Assembly: GCA_029721435.1 (NCBI GenBank)
Contig: CM056583.1
Span: forward strand, 72,539,120 to 72,603,119
Length of the DNA: 64,000 bases
Direction of reading: 5' to 3'
From: Gymnothorax reevesii
Lineage: Eukaryota > Chordata > Actinopteri > Anguilliformes > Muraenidae
This document shows, piece by piece, positions 48,925 through 61,600 of the stretch. Position 1 is the stretch's first letter, and each line of letters starts with the position of its first letter. The notes beneath the pieces are model-generated. The model was not told the DNA's origin. It did not search any database and saw only the letters and a program-made list of their open reading frames with translations. The translations under genes and the position numbers were made by a program.

Positions 48925-49130
48925 TTGCCTCCACTGTGTGTTTTTTCCGGCATGGTTTGCCTGTCTGTATGTCTGTCTGTGTACAATATAACTCAAAAAG
49001 TAAAGAACAGATGTGGGTGGGTTGCTATTACATCCGGAATGGACCCAATTAATTTGGACCGAAATTGGTCAATAAATATGCCCACCACAGCAACCATCTC
49101 AAAATCCTGTGTTTCAGATATAGAGGATCA
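48925..49130 (+). repeat. Hairpin plus GTCTGTC dispersed repeat, copy 3 or related
   Basis: Contains TTCCGGCATGGTTTGCCTGT followed by CTGT-type tetranucleotides and AACTCAAAAAGTAAAGAACA. The last part parallels ACTCAAA at 41862 and CTCGAAAACTACTGGA at 27091. The leading hairpin is weaker (CC-GGCATGG against CTCC-type bases at 48930). It is assigned to the same broad class by order of parts only. Confidence 0.5.
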
Positions 49131-49772
49131 TACAAGAGTGGGCCTGTCAACTTTATCTTAACTTTATCAAGAATATAAGATTTTTTTTTTAACATAACTG
49201 AATTGTGTTATTTCATGGGAAGCAAGTGTAATTTCCGTTAGTGCCCATTGTATGTTTGCACTGCGCTAACTACATCACTCAGCTTTGTCAGTCTCTGAGT
49301 CACAGACATTCGCGGCTGAACAAGCAATGGTTTGTAAATTCAGTCACCTGAGTAGCTTGCTAACGTTAGCTTGCTAGCTGACAAACTAATGTTACATAAT
49401 GGTTTTGAAAAAGCATTGTGTTCACGCTACCTAGCTAAGTAATGTGAACTTAGTTATGTGAATGGCGCTTAACTGGCCTGCTATAGCGCTGAGCCATACC
49501 CATTTAACCAAAGTTACACTCGGGATTCAGTTTGGCTAAGTAAAGCTAGACAAAACGCAAAGCGAGATTCAGCAAGATTTTGACTTTGCTGCCTTTGTGA
49601 AGGTTTGCACTCTCAAAGTGCCTCTAGTTAAAAATAATAAGGCTTACACCTTTGAAAATTTTAGTTTGTGCATGTGCGCCCATGTGAGGTAACTATGAGT
49701 ACATAGTGTCAGATATGAGAATAATTGTTCTGTTTTTCCCCTCTCAGTTCAGGGTTTACTCTGTTTTGTTTC
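49131..49772. other. No gene; palindromic GCTAACGTTAGC motif
   Basis: Contains a perfect 12-bp palindrome GCTAACGTTAGC at 49359-49370, followed by TTGCTAGCTG and, further on, CTACCTAGCTAAG. Such GCTAAC/GCTAGC clusters recur in fish repeats, so this may be the downstream part of the repeat at 48925. No coding feature. Confidence 0.4.
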
Positions 49773-51301
49773 TACAACTCCAATTCCAAAATAGTTGGGA
49801 CAAAGTATAAATTGTGAATAAAATCAAAATGTAATGACTTTCAAATCACACCAGCCAGTATTTTATTCACAATAGAACAGAGATAATATGGCAAGTGTTG
49901 AAACTGAGGAATTTTACAATTTTATCCTCAAAACAAGCTCATTTCAAATTTGATGGCTGCTACAGGTCTCAAAAGTTAGGACAGGGGCCTGTTTACCATG
50001 GTGTAGCTTCCCCTCTTCTTTTTAACACAGACTGGAGGCGTCTGGGCATTGAGGAGAGAAGTTTCTTTAGTTTAGCCATTTGAATTTGATCCCACTCTTG
50101 TTTAATACAGGCTTCCAGCTGCTGGAGAGTTTTGGGCCTCCTTTGATGGACTTTCTGTTTAATTATGTGCCAAATGTTCTCAATCAGTGAAAGGTCAGGA
50201 CTGCAGGCAGGCCAGTTCAGCGCACAGACTCTTCTACTACGAAGCCATGCGGTTGTAATAGCTGCAGTATGTGGTTTTGCATTGTCATGCTGAAATACAC
50301 AAGGCCTCTCCTGGAATAGATGTCATCTGGAGGGGAGCATATGTTGCTCTTAAACCTTTTTATACCTTTCAGCATTCATGATGCTTTTTCAAACACGCAA
50401 GTGTCCCACATCATATGCACTAATGCATCTCCATACCATCAGAGATGCTGGCTTTTGAACTGAACGCTGATAACAGGAGGGGTGGTCTTTCTCCTCTTTA
50501 GCCTGGAGGACAAGACGCCCATGATTTCCAACAACAATGTCATATTTGGACTCGTCTGATCTCAGGAGACTTTGCCACTTTGCTACTACTGTCCGTTTTA
50601 AATGAGCCTTCGCCCACAGAACACGGCGGCGCTTCTGAATCATGCTCAACAGTGGCTTCCTTTTTGCATGATAGAGATTTAAGTGGCATCTGTGGATGGC
50701 ACGGCAGACTGTGTTTACTGACAGTGGTTTCTTGAAGTATTCCTGGGCCCATTTAGTAATGTCAATGACAGAATCATGCTGGTGAGTGATGCAGTGGCGT
50801 CTGAGGCCCGAAGATCACGGGCATCCAGTAAAGGTCTTTGGCGATGAGACCTTCAAAGCTTTTGCAATTTCACATCAAGGAACATTGCTTTTAAATTATT
50901 CCACAATTATTTTTACACAAGCCTTTACAGGTTGGAGAGCCTCTGGCCATCATTACTTCTGAGAGACTCCGCCTCTGTAAGACATCCGTTTATAGCCAAT
51001 CATGTTACACACCTGATGCCAGTTAACTTAATTACTTGCTAAATATTCTTATCTTATATATTGCTTTTTCAGCCCTTTTTTGCCTATGTGTCCCAACTTT
51101 ACGAGACCTGTTGCAGCCAGAAAATTTGACATGAGCTCATTTTGTAGATAAAAATGTAAAATGTCTTGGATAACATTTCAAATGTTGAAACTATGTTCTC
51201 TTGTAAATAACATAGATGGCTCATGTGATCTGAAAGTCATTACATTTTAATTTTATTCACAATTTACACTTCGTTCCAACTATGTCAGAATTGGGGTTGT
51301 A
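49773..51301 (-). mobile_element. Tc1-type transposon, family D, best preserved copy
   Basis: Terminal inverted repeats of about 75 bases with few mismatches: the left end is CAACTCCAATTCC after TA at 49773-49774, and the right end in reverse complement is CAACCCCAATTCTGAC, ending before TA at 51300-51301. Both inner parts share GTGAATAAAAT and AATGTAATGACTTTCA. The TA target duplication and total length of about 1.53 kb are normal for a full-length Tc1 element. The transposase lies on the - strand and is listed separately. Divergence between the two inverted repeats shows that it has been inactive for some time. Confidence 0.9.
50010..50960 (-). pseudogene. Tc1-type transposase pseudogene (DD34E)
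   Basis: Cut-and-paste transposase remnant inside the family D element. From 50649 down to about 50030 one frame is kept without indels, but it has three in-frame stops, the first at 50389-50391. Catalytic residues can be placed: first Asp in RSDESKYD at about 50554-50556, second Asp in HDNAKPHTA at 50284-50286, and the Glu in SPDLSLIEN at 50179-50181. The last two are separated by exactly 34 residues, the Tc1 DD34E signature. The upstream part (50650-50960), with [11 protein letters not shown] and [10 protein letters not shown] traces, matches the DNA-binding half but is less well kept. The stops rule out a functional enzyme. The start codon is not identifiable with confidence. Confidence 0.88.
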
Positions 51302-51304
51302 AAC

Positions 51305-52160
51305 CTTTGCACTATTTTCCTTTGAGTTGCTTTGAATATTATTACCAATGTGCTGATATTTTTTTGATACATTTTTTGCGGATGCTTTTTCTGACTGATT
51401 ATGTTTTGTGCCATTACATGCAAATAATTTCCTGAGTATTGGTGGTGTATGGGTGTTTCAATTGACACTAACTAGCAAATAAGGTCATTTGTAATTTTTA
51501 TGGATTTCTAATTACAACAAATTTGTTATACCTGTTTGCAGAGTTTATTCTATTAAGTCAGTAATGAGACCTTGACTTTAAGTGCCATAGTATGTGGTGT
51601 TTATACTTCCACTGCATTGGAAGATTTTGATACTAAGTTCAGTTGAATTATTTTTGGTCGAAAGAACCATTTTCCTGGATCATATTTTTATGAAGCAATT
51701 TGTTTTGTGTCTTTATAGCAAACTGTGTATGCATCATCTTATTCAGGATTTGAGGGGGTGTCATTTCTGCAGATACATTTTCTACTTTACTCATCAGCCG
51801 CTGTCATGCTCAGGATTTTTGTTGAATATTTTCAGTGGTTTTGTGGTTTATTGTGTATGGGAAACTAATTGGAGCCGCAGGTCACTTCTGCACTGTCCTC
51901 TCATGATGTTTCCATTTGACTATTCGAGGCCTTTGGTCTCTGGGGCTTTCAGTTCCATTCCCGTTCCCAAGTAAGTGATCCATCACCAAACCTCCAATGG
52001 AGGTGATATCCGCCAAGCATGTCACCAAATGAAACAACAAACCGTTTCCTTAATTTTTATAAGGAGGGACATGCGTTTGGACTGGAGTGGGGGCTCTGAA
52101 GTGAGGAAAGAGCGTGGGCATTATTCCAATTTATATTTCCTCTCTCCACCCTTTTCCCAG
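51305..52160. other. No gene seen; possible intron end
   Basis: AT-rich sequence without repeats I recognise. The final 40 bases become pyrimidine-rich (TTTCCTCTCTCCACCCTTTT) leading to the AG at 52159-52160, as in an intron 3' end. Confidence 0.5.
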
Positions 52161-52242
52161 ATCAAGAAGTATTTTGAATTGGAACCACTGGCACGAGGGA
52201 AGAGTTGGATCCTAGAAGGCAGTTCGGTGGACAACATGGAAG
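52161..52242 (+). CDS. Candidate internal coding exon of an unidentified gene
   Basis: An 82-base segment begins after a strong acceptor (pyrimidine tract, CCCAG) and ends in a donor, GGAAG|GTATGC. Only one of three + frames is open across it. It encodes 27 residues starting IKKYFELEPL and ending SSVDNME, with one base left for the next codon. The peptide is of ordinary globular composition and unlike the low-complexity frames elsewhere in the window. The frame remains open past the donor to a stop at 52311-52313, so an unspliced frame is also possible, but the downstream residues look less protein-like. I do not recognise the protein. Neighbouring exons were not found in the window, which would fit large introns. 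It could still be a chance combination of splice-like signals. Confidence 0.5.
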
Positions 52243-55200
52243 GTATGCGAGAGAGCTTCTGTCAGCTCATCAGCTTGCTAGAAGAAAAAGACATGGATGC
52301 AGGAAGGTTATGAGTTCAACCCATCCTGAAGAGAATGTAGACTACAGCGCAATCATAAACTGTTTAAAAACAGCCCATATCTCTTTATATCCGTGTTGTT
52401 GCTGATGACGAGGTGAATTAATGTGGATCTTCATATCTGACACCAATTACTATTACAGCAGTGAGCTGATCACATGACACCGTAAAGAAATATGTCCAAT
52501 ATTAGTTAGGTTTTGTCAATTTAACCAAATGACAAGATATAAGCTGTTAAAAAAAAATCAATCAATATATTGTTTACTCCTGTATGTGCCATTTTATTTA
52601 AATAAATAAACAAATGTTCAATTTGAACCTAGAGCATTTTTTGCAAATGCGTCTTCTCGAATACCTGTGTAATTGTTAATTGCTACTGAAACACTATTTT
52701 TAAATATATTTGCTTGATATTTAGAAAAACTGGAAAGCATGGTCATCAAATGCATCATTTACATCTTGAGAACATGAAATGTTTTAGTGGCACATATTTG
52801 CAGTCAACAGCCTTAATGTAACAGATTTTTTTTTTTGTAAACCCCAACTTTCTATAGCCATGATATAATAAAGTTAATGTCTGCAAGAACATCAGGAATG
52901 TAATTGCTGGATCTAAAGCGGTCCAGAAACTGTTAGACAGCTCAATTTATGGAAGGTTTTTGTAAGTAGGGTAAAATGCATGTTCTGGAACTCAACAAAG
53001 AGGGTAACGGCATGATCTCTTGACCTGTGAGGGCTTTTATTCTCTCTTAAAGAACATTATTTTAAATTGACAGGCTTTCCTAGAACTATGAATTGCCTGA
53101 TCTTCTGTAGAGAAAAAAGGCTGATCCAGGGCTCTGCTATTTATCTTCGTCATTTTTTTTTCTCTAAATTGAGCCTGTTTTCATTAATACTTACAGGCTG
53201 TGAGCTTCCAAAGTCTTGTCAGTATCAAGAAAAGTAAGCGATACTTTAAAGTATTAGTTAAGAGGAAAGCACATCATGGTAAAATTGACTTGTAGTGTTC
53301 GGTGGGCATAAGCTTGTGCATCGTTAGTCTGTAAGTATCTACGGTATAAACAAAGTACAATGCATACAATCTTTACGAGTACTTTATCTTGTGAAGATAG
53401 TTTAATACATCTGACTCAAGTGTCTAGATCAGTATATAGTTTGTTACATGTTTGATGTGGTCAAGACTCTTCGTGTAATCGTTTTTGATGTCACAGTTGC
53501 TTTTGAATGTAAAGCACCCCTGTACTTGTGCAAAAATATCCTCTTTGTTGCATATCTATGTAGAGGACAAACACTATCAATGAGCAGTAATGAAAGTTAG
53601 CTCTCTGGTGCACAGACCCATATACTCCAGACTCTGATAAAGAAATGGCGGGGAAAAAAAAATTGATTAAATTTTTCACAGACCGCTTGCGAGAATCACA
53701 ACTCTTGAGGTCCCTCGTTTCATACACGATGTGCCACATGTGTCCTGGAGTGATTTATGCTGAAGAAATTTTTTCATTGTACTTTCACTTCTTTGTTTTT
53801 AGAGTATGCTTTTTGCATTTTGTTGTATTTTTAGAATCAATTAAATTTTTATACCCTTTTAGCCGATTCCGCTGCCTTTTTTTGTAATTCATTTATAATA
53901 GCAAGGACTTTGTACATTTATTACAGGTAGTCTCGTTAGTTGACTGGGTATATGCCTGTGTTTGTACTGGAAGAAATATTCTATATTTAGCAGTTAATTT
54001 TGGTGGGTCATTCACAAGGTCTGCTATGTATGCGTGTAATTTATACATGATTCCCACTGTCCCACTGACAATAAATGATGAACTACAACCCTGATTTATG
54101 TTGACCAATTATTTTTAAAAACAGAAATAACATTTTTTGATTTCTACTGATGTTTAAAAACAACCTTTTTATTGAACCATTTTTCTGAAGCCTTCGGTTT
54201 AGTAGTTTCCCTAGGTGACATCCTGTTAATACTTTGAGAACGTCACAGCATTCAGACTGGATGTCCGGGAATATGAGCGTCTAATCAGACCTTACTGATA
54301 GAAGAGTGTACAGTAAAGCATTTCAGCACAAAGATTCTCCACACTGGAATCTGAAAATTGACTCTTTCCTAGGTATTCTTATTCTTGTCTTTGTGGCAGT
54401 GCTGTGACCCTGGTTGAACAAAATTGGCCTTTGCAGGCCATTTTCAGATGCACATTTTGAGAAACCTTTTCCATAAAAAATGTGAGTTTATACTGAGGAC
54501 TCATCGCACCTGTAATACTCTGTTTACAGCGGTGTTCTCTTTCTCTCCCCGCTGAACTCAAAGCGTCCAAAGTCAAAAAACCATCCTGAGGACCACTGAT
54601 CCAGAAACCGTAAATAATTCTCAAAGTGGACCAGATTAACAGTCCAGTATTGTTTTGAAAGCATCTCACCACTTTCTCTGAAATCAGTCTTAATTAGCAG
54701 TAGGGTAATGGATGTCCTGTTGACCTGTTAGGCTCAGTGAATCTGCTGCTACTGGTGTTACTGACGCAGCTGCTGTGCAGATCTGTTTTTGCCCTCACAG
54801 TGAGGGGGACACTTGCATGACAGCAGTGCTGTACCATGGGGAGATGCCTTCAGAGCGCTGGATTAAAAGCAAACAAAGGTTTGTTGTGCGCATCCTGGGT
54901 GGATCCTTGCTTGGTGTCAAACTGGGCTGACCCGGTCAGATATAGGCCACGTGCGTTTGTGCCTTGTAGTCTTTGTTTTGTTTTCCGAGATTCAAGGAAA
55001 TTGAGTAAAGAACCCCTGAGATTGGACTGAAGCTTTTTCTATGTTTATCAACAGTCGCATCTGGTTAAATAAACGTTCTGAAAGACGGAGGTGACCCAGG
55101 CCACTACTCACTCAGCTTCTCTGCTTGAATCGTTCAGAAAGCCCTCATCAACAAAAAGCCTCAGCAAATTGATGAATATTTAGTTATGACTTGTTTTTTT

Positions 55201-58200
55201 CACCATTATAATTTTTTTTTTATTATTGGTGTGTTATAAGACAATAGAAAAAAATTGAATTGCTCAAGCATTTTGAACAACCATTATAACACCCAAAAAA
55301 AAAAAATAGGAGCTAACACCCTCCAACGTAGTTGTGGTTGGCAACTAGCATTCTTTTTTAGGAATTAGTACATTTAAAGCTGTAGAATTGTACTGCATTC
55401 ATGGTTTGCATTTCTAGGAAATTTCTATGTCTGCGGGTGAAACAACTCATTCCAGTAAAATTCCAATAAATTGGAGTATTTTGGTTTCTTTTTTTTTCCT
55501 TCCCCCTGTAATGAAATTCAATTGTCATTCATTTTTTGCTCGATTACATCCTTTTTCAAGTTGGTCACATTGTGCGAACTCATTGCCTTTCGTCCATTGA
55601 GAGTAAACCCCTTCGAAAACTTAGCTTCACTCCATTTTTTAGTACCATGTTTGTTTATTTGCTTTAAAGTGATACTTCTTGAATGTTTTTCCCTTCTCCA
55701 ATTCCTGGAATGCAGGAAGCAGGTCCCAGGAAGGCTGTTGTTCAGGCGCATAGATCCATAATCTCCTGCTGCTCCTTTCACCACTCTCTGATTCACCAAT
55801 CTGGCACCAAATATTCCCTGCTGGCTAATGCATCAAATCAGGAACTCTGACAGCAAACACAGTCGGTGATGGAAATACATCTGGCACTTAGATACAAACA
55901 AAAAAAGACATGCTTATTGTAGTCGGAAGCTTTACTGGGGCGACCCTCCAATTTTCCCAATGGGTTGGAATGGGAAAATGAAAAAAAAAAAGAAAGTGGG
56001 CCATTCTGACCAAACTTAGAAAACAGGTTAAAAAGAAACAAGTTCTGACTGAGTGTGCCAGTCTCTGGCAGAGATTTATGCTATGTACCAAATATGCAGT
56101 TTTCTTGGAGAACATTGGCTGGCAACATATTTTGAAAATCCTTTCATGAGAAATGGGGGAAAAAAAACGGCTTTGGGTATGCTTGAATATGCATGCTAGG
56201 TTAAATTTATACTGTATTTAAAAAAATGTGTGTTTCAGTTTTGTGACAAAACTACTGTACACTTTCTTATCTGGACTGTCTCCATAATTTTATGGGACTA
56301 GTCTTTACTGATTAATTATTTTAGTTGGCAAATACTTATATTACTTGTTGATACGTGCAACACACTAAACCGTGTCAGACAAACTGAATGTTTGATACGC
56401 TGCACAAAGTGTTGAATGATTTTTTAGACTTGAGATAGTAACAGGGCAGTGAGCCTCAGCGAGAGGGGTGCAATAATTACAAGAAGTGATGTACTGTATG
56501 CCACAAACTGGCCAATTCTCCAGACCTGTGATCTGTTCGGAAAAATGTGCCGAAAAATATGAGCCCTGTCCCCTTTATTATCCTTATGTTGCCCAGTGAG
56601 ATTATTTTTCTTCTTCCCCCAATGTCAAAATTATGTTGAAACCCATTTGAATCAGTGTGAATGTGAAGGCTTAAGTTGATTAAATAATAGTTGATGACTT
56701 CCAGCATCAGCCACAAAATGGCAGGAACGTTATAACAAGTGGGTGCCAGCTGGGGGTGATCTCTTTCAGGGGGACATCTTAAACCTCGTACGTGCCATGC
56801 CATAACACTGAAGATAAAATAAAAGCAGTTTGATATTCCCAAAAGAGTTGCAGATGAGATAAAAAAAATGGATTTAAATTGCTGAAAGCAAGTTTCTGTC
56901 TCACATTAAAAGACCTTTGCGGGCGGGTGCACATGATCTGGAAAAATTGGGGCTAGCACAAGGGTTTTATTAAGGTCTTTAAAACTGCATAATTTTCTCT
57001 CAAATGTCTGTCGCGAATACAAGTCCTAACAGTCTTAAAGATTATAGGAGTTACTCAGTGACTCACATTTCTTAGTTGGAGGTACAAAACTTGTGGAATT
57101 CAGGTAGAATTGTATTTGATAATCATTTAATCAGTTAGTGGGTGCGGGACTCTTACTTAATTGCAACCAATTTTTTATTCTTTATTATTCTTTACATATG
57201 TACAAGGTCACCTGATTATATTACGAGAATAACTTATTATGCCTCGACTAAACAAATAATTAAGGACAGGAGTACCCTTGAACCTACTCAACTTTCAGTC
57301 TCAACCAAGATTGCAAGCAGCTCCAGCCAGGATCTGCACCAGTCATGGCTTGAAGTCCAAACAGGTACACACCAGAATTGATGCTGATTCAGTCGCTGTT
57401 TATCTGGGAATAAGCTAATCCGACACATTGTAATATACAGTATTCAAATACATAAGCTGGTTTGGAAACAATGTTGGATTCATTTTAATTGTGCTTTGTA
57501 GATAAAATGTTATGGCAAGTAAAGGAGCCTGTCACCGTCAAATGAGCCTGAAGGTCCGATAAGTGAATAAGCGATGATCATTTGTCGAGATTAAAGATGG
57601 GAAATGAGAAATGAATCCACTCCGTCCCCACTATTGTACTGAGTATAGACTTAGCGGGCACTTTGCCAACTTGGTCAAAGGCGGTAACACCATGTGTAAT
57701 CAAACAAGCAACAGCTAATAAATCAATCCATGTTAGAAAGTAAATAGTCACTGACCTATTTGCGTTTGTCTTCAAAACAACACGGCCTTTAGATGCTGTC
57801 ATCATGGACTGTGTGCCAAGCACCACAGGCGAGCTTCAGTAATCCAAACTGTTTATGAGGAAAGCAATTGCTGGAACTACTTTATGTGGGCAGCATTTAA
57901 TGCTTCAATAAAAATGTTTTTACTTTAAAAGAGGGGAGCAACACACTCAAAGTACACATGTAACTTCCGTCCAAAGAAAACACCTGTGTTTGGATTCAAC
58001 CATTTGAAATTACATTGACTTTGGTTAAAGACGGAGCTCATGTTACTAAGGCCATGCAGAAAAAGTGGTTAAACATCAGTGATGTCAGTTCTGTGCCAAG
58101 ATGTCACGTGAGGCAGACCTCCCCATTCAGAAAAGTGAAAAAAAATTGGGGTTTGATAGCTGGACTTAACAAGCGGGTTAGATTATAGACTGCAAGGCTG

Positions 58201-58500
58201 AAATTAGTTAAGGATGTCTCAGGATCAATGACATGGTCAGGTAAAGTCGGGGGGGGGGGGGAATAATTGCTGGCAAATAAAAACTATTTGATAAACATGA
58301 CATGAACAGAGGTTAGTTTCAGGAAATCTCGATCCAAGATGAGATTAATTGAAATGGTAGGGAATTTTCGTTCAGCAAGGCTACACAAGACGCAAGAAAA
58401 ACACTTAACTATTGTAACTGTAATAGTCTTTTTGGCCAATATACTTCATTGTACCTGGACTAGAACTTTTTGTTTTTGAAGGAATAAATTACAACTTTAA
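52243..58500. other. Long stretch with no gene seen, possibly intronic
   Basis: If the exon at 52161 is real, this begins its downstream intron. AT-rich, with A runs near 55295 and 55980 and T runs near 52828 and 55489, and a G run at 58250-58261. Open frames are short and without recognisable domains. The interval 57590-57850 is less repetitive and has TGTAATCAAACAAG-type cores, but cannot be classified. Confidence 0.5.
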
Positions 58501-58514
58501 TCTAGGTGTGATAC

Positions 58515-58600
58515 TTCATCTCCATTACATTTATTCAGCATGTACCCTATCCAAAGTTGCCTACAATAAGTGCATATAGATGGTCCAGTAAGGTGTTATT
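58515..58600 (+). repeat. Short fragment of a common fish dispersed repeat
   Basis: The phrase TTACATTTATTCAGCATGTA followed by CCTATCCAAAGTTGCCTACAATAAGTGCAT corresponds to a segment I recall as very frequent in fish genomes (ACATTTATT, then CAGACGC-like, TATCCAAAG and TTACAATAAG). The copy is short and degenerate. The parent element is not named because I am not certain of it. Confidence 0.5.
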
Positions 58601-61600
58601 CCACGATTGAATCTAACTGTGATGAAATGTCTGCAGACACCCAGCGCTTCTTGCAGCAATGGCAATTCCGTTCCTCTACACTGTGGCTTGACTTCTATGG
58701 CAGGCATGAGTGAGAGTTATTCACATTGATGGGAACTGCTGCAGAATGGACCAGATTCTAATTGTCAGGATAAACCACCATCATGCTTTTTCATGTTCGT
58801 TATAACAGTTAAAGCTTGACCCCCCTTGACTTTCCCTGAGACTGGAATAAACTCCTTCATGACTTCCAGTTGTAGAGCTCTTGCCCCGGCTCATCCATTT
58901 TCACCAACTATTCTATATTTACTCGTAGTTCATCTGATAGAGGCCCTCCCGAGTACTCGTTTAAGCCAATGCATGCCACTTCATATCAAGTGTCTTGCCA
59001 GGATTTACCCAAACAGCCTGTCGGTTTACACACCAGACACAACCACCAGAAGGAGAACAGCTGCTGATTTGAAAGCAGTGATCTGTCTGGGAATCCCTCC
59101 ATTCTATAAAATAAGCAAAATTCTTCAGAGCCAGAGATCAGCTGCTGCATCCATTGTATTGCTAATGTACATGCATAAAATGATGAAGCAAAGCGATGAA
59201 TCAACTTCTGGCAATCCATTGCAATCTCTATGAAACCCAGTGATTCAACATCAGTTTCATTTTACAGCAAAAGACTTATTTTTTTCCACATGAACAATAA
59301 AAATGTGGTTGAGACTTTGCTTGGAAACATGACTGTCGACTAAATACAGTGGAACACCCCTAAGGGCATGCAATATTTCATCAATATTTAAACAGGTCCT
59401 TTCAGAAATATCTGATATTTAATGGGTGCAAATTCAGCATGGCATGCTTACAGACTGTTCATTTCACATCAAGCTATAAAGAAATAAAAATTTCTGATTG
59501 TTATGATTATTTATTTATCAAGAGCATTCTAAATAAATGACAAAAAAATGTCCGATGTTTTAAAATAGGTTATGGAGACGTGTCATTAATTGTTGTTCAG
59601 TGCCATGGTACAATCATACTTACGCTCTTGAGGTAAAAGGAAATTAAAATAAAAGCTCAGAGTTCCCTTTTATGTGTCTATTCAGTTGACATCTATAGAG
59701 AGCTGGTCAGACTGTGCTCTCTGTGTGCGTCGGGCTGTTTCAGATACTGAAGATTAAGTGGCAAAAGTGACATCCAAGACCAATCGGCCCACCCAGGAGG
59801 ACAGCCACTGGAGGAACGGCTGTCAGAGCCCCCCCTTTAGAACATTAATCTTCAGTCCTCCTCTGTGCTGCCTCCACGCATCTTCTTCAAACGCTCTGCT
59901 TTTCTCCTTTACCAGAACCATTGATTAACTCTTTAGACTCAATGCAACGTAACTCCGCATGGATGGCACTACAATTGTGACAGCAGTAGGCTTTGATTTC
60001 AGTAATTAGAGGATCTGCTGATTTCAGGCCTTTCTAAGGAAGGGTACACAGGAGTGTCGACCTGTCGGAAAGCATATTATCACGATTTATTGTTTGGATT
60101 TAATGGACATGTAACTTAAGGTGGCTAAATCTCAGTGCCCATCTCCAATATGCAGATCTCAGAAAGATTTCTGTTCATTTTACATTAAGAATCCCATTTG
60201 AGTGGTCAAACAAAAAAAAAAAAAAATCAGTCAAAACTCTGGTGCCACTCAGCCAAATAAATAAGGCATGTCATTATCCATTGGAAGTAATCATTAATTG
60301 AGATAATCACAACCACTTTTTATAATCTGACGCAATTGATATTTGGTGCCTTCCTATCTTTCTGGGATACAGTAATCAGATTAATATTCTTCACATCAGG
60401 TCAGAATGCACACAAAACCTCAGTACTCTGAGTCATGAGAATGAGCATAGAAGTAGGCATCAGCAGAGAATGATCCCAAGAATAAGATATTTTGCAAAAT
60501 ATTTGTCAAAGATTAATCCATTGAAATAATTGCTCTAAATCCAGTTGATTGCAGTACTAGCAAGTCCATTCAACAGGGTCCTAAATAGACTGGCCTTGAG
60601 CCATTCAACATTTTCTTTATTGCCAATGAATGCCAACTCGATCTCACCCTTGCTGGTGAATCACAGGTTCCCGTAAAGGAGGGATGGGGGGGTGAAGAAA
60701 AGTTAAACCTCAGAGCAGTGAATGGAAAAGAAGAATATAAGAGATAAATAGCGGAAAATGAGAGTGTGATGCCATGGCATGCCTTCAGTCCCAGGAGAGG
60801 GCCTGCCTACTTTAGTCCAGCCCTGAGAACCAAAGAGGAGGCCGACTCATCTAAACGTGATCCTTTGAAGAGACCTGAGCTCAAATGAAGTGGCATGCCA
60901 CGGATGCTTTCTGTTATTTGCCTCTTCATGAGAACCTTCTTTTTGGGGTGGGGGTTTATATATCTGTCAAACCTGGTCCGCTCCTTGGACAATGCATGCC
61001 CAGCACAGTTTGAACCAAATTACAAAACTGCGGCGATGATTTATAGTCAACAGGTAGGTGGAGCACCATTTGCTTACCCCCCTCTCCATTACAAAAAGAT
61101 TCAGGCTGTACAAACGAAACAATTCATTTTTTCACTTAATTCAGATAGTGTTAAGTTTTATCATAGGGTGTTTACCATTTATAAAAGTTTTACTTCTTTG
61201 AGGGAAAAAAAAAAAAAAAAAACACTGAAGAGTTATGAATATTAATAAATGGCAATGATAATCAAAAATCTCCCCAGGTGATTTCTAATAATATAATGTA
61301 TTCATATTAAATACTTAAATGCATTATACAGGCTATATTTGTCATTTATATTACAACTATTGTTCCATAGTGTTTATACAACTAATATCTAACTTTTTCC
61401 AGGGTTCCTAATAGCAGTAGTATGACAGAGAATGCCTGTAAAGAGCTTTTTGATTGATTAAACAACAGAAATTGACCGTTTATTCTTTGTTTGGAACTAC
61501 AAAATAAGCCTTTAAGAAAATTTAAACCCCAAAAAGAGACCCTGCGTTGATTATGCAGATGAACATGAAATCAAAGTTCTATGAAACAAAAAAATCCCCG

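Noticed and set aside
52243..52313. Extension of the candidate exon to the in-frame stop as a terminal exon
   Set aside because: Possible, but a good donor lies at 52243 and the residues after it are less protein-like. The internal exon model is preferred.
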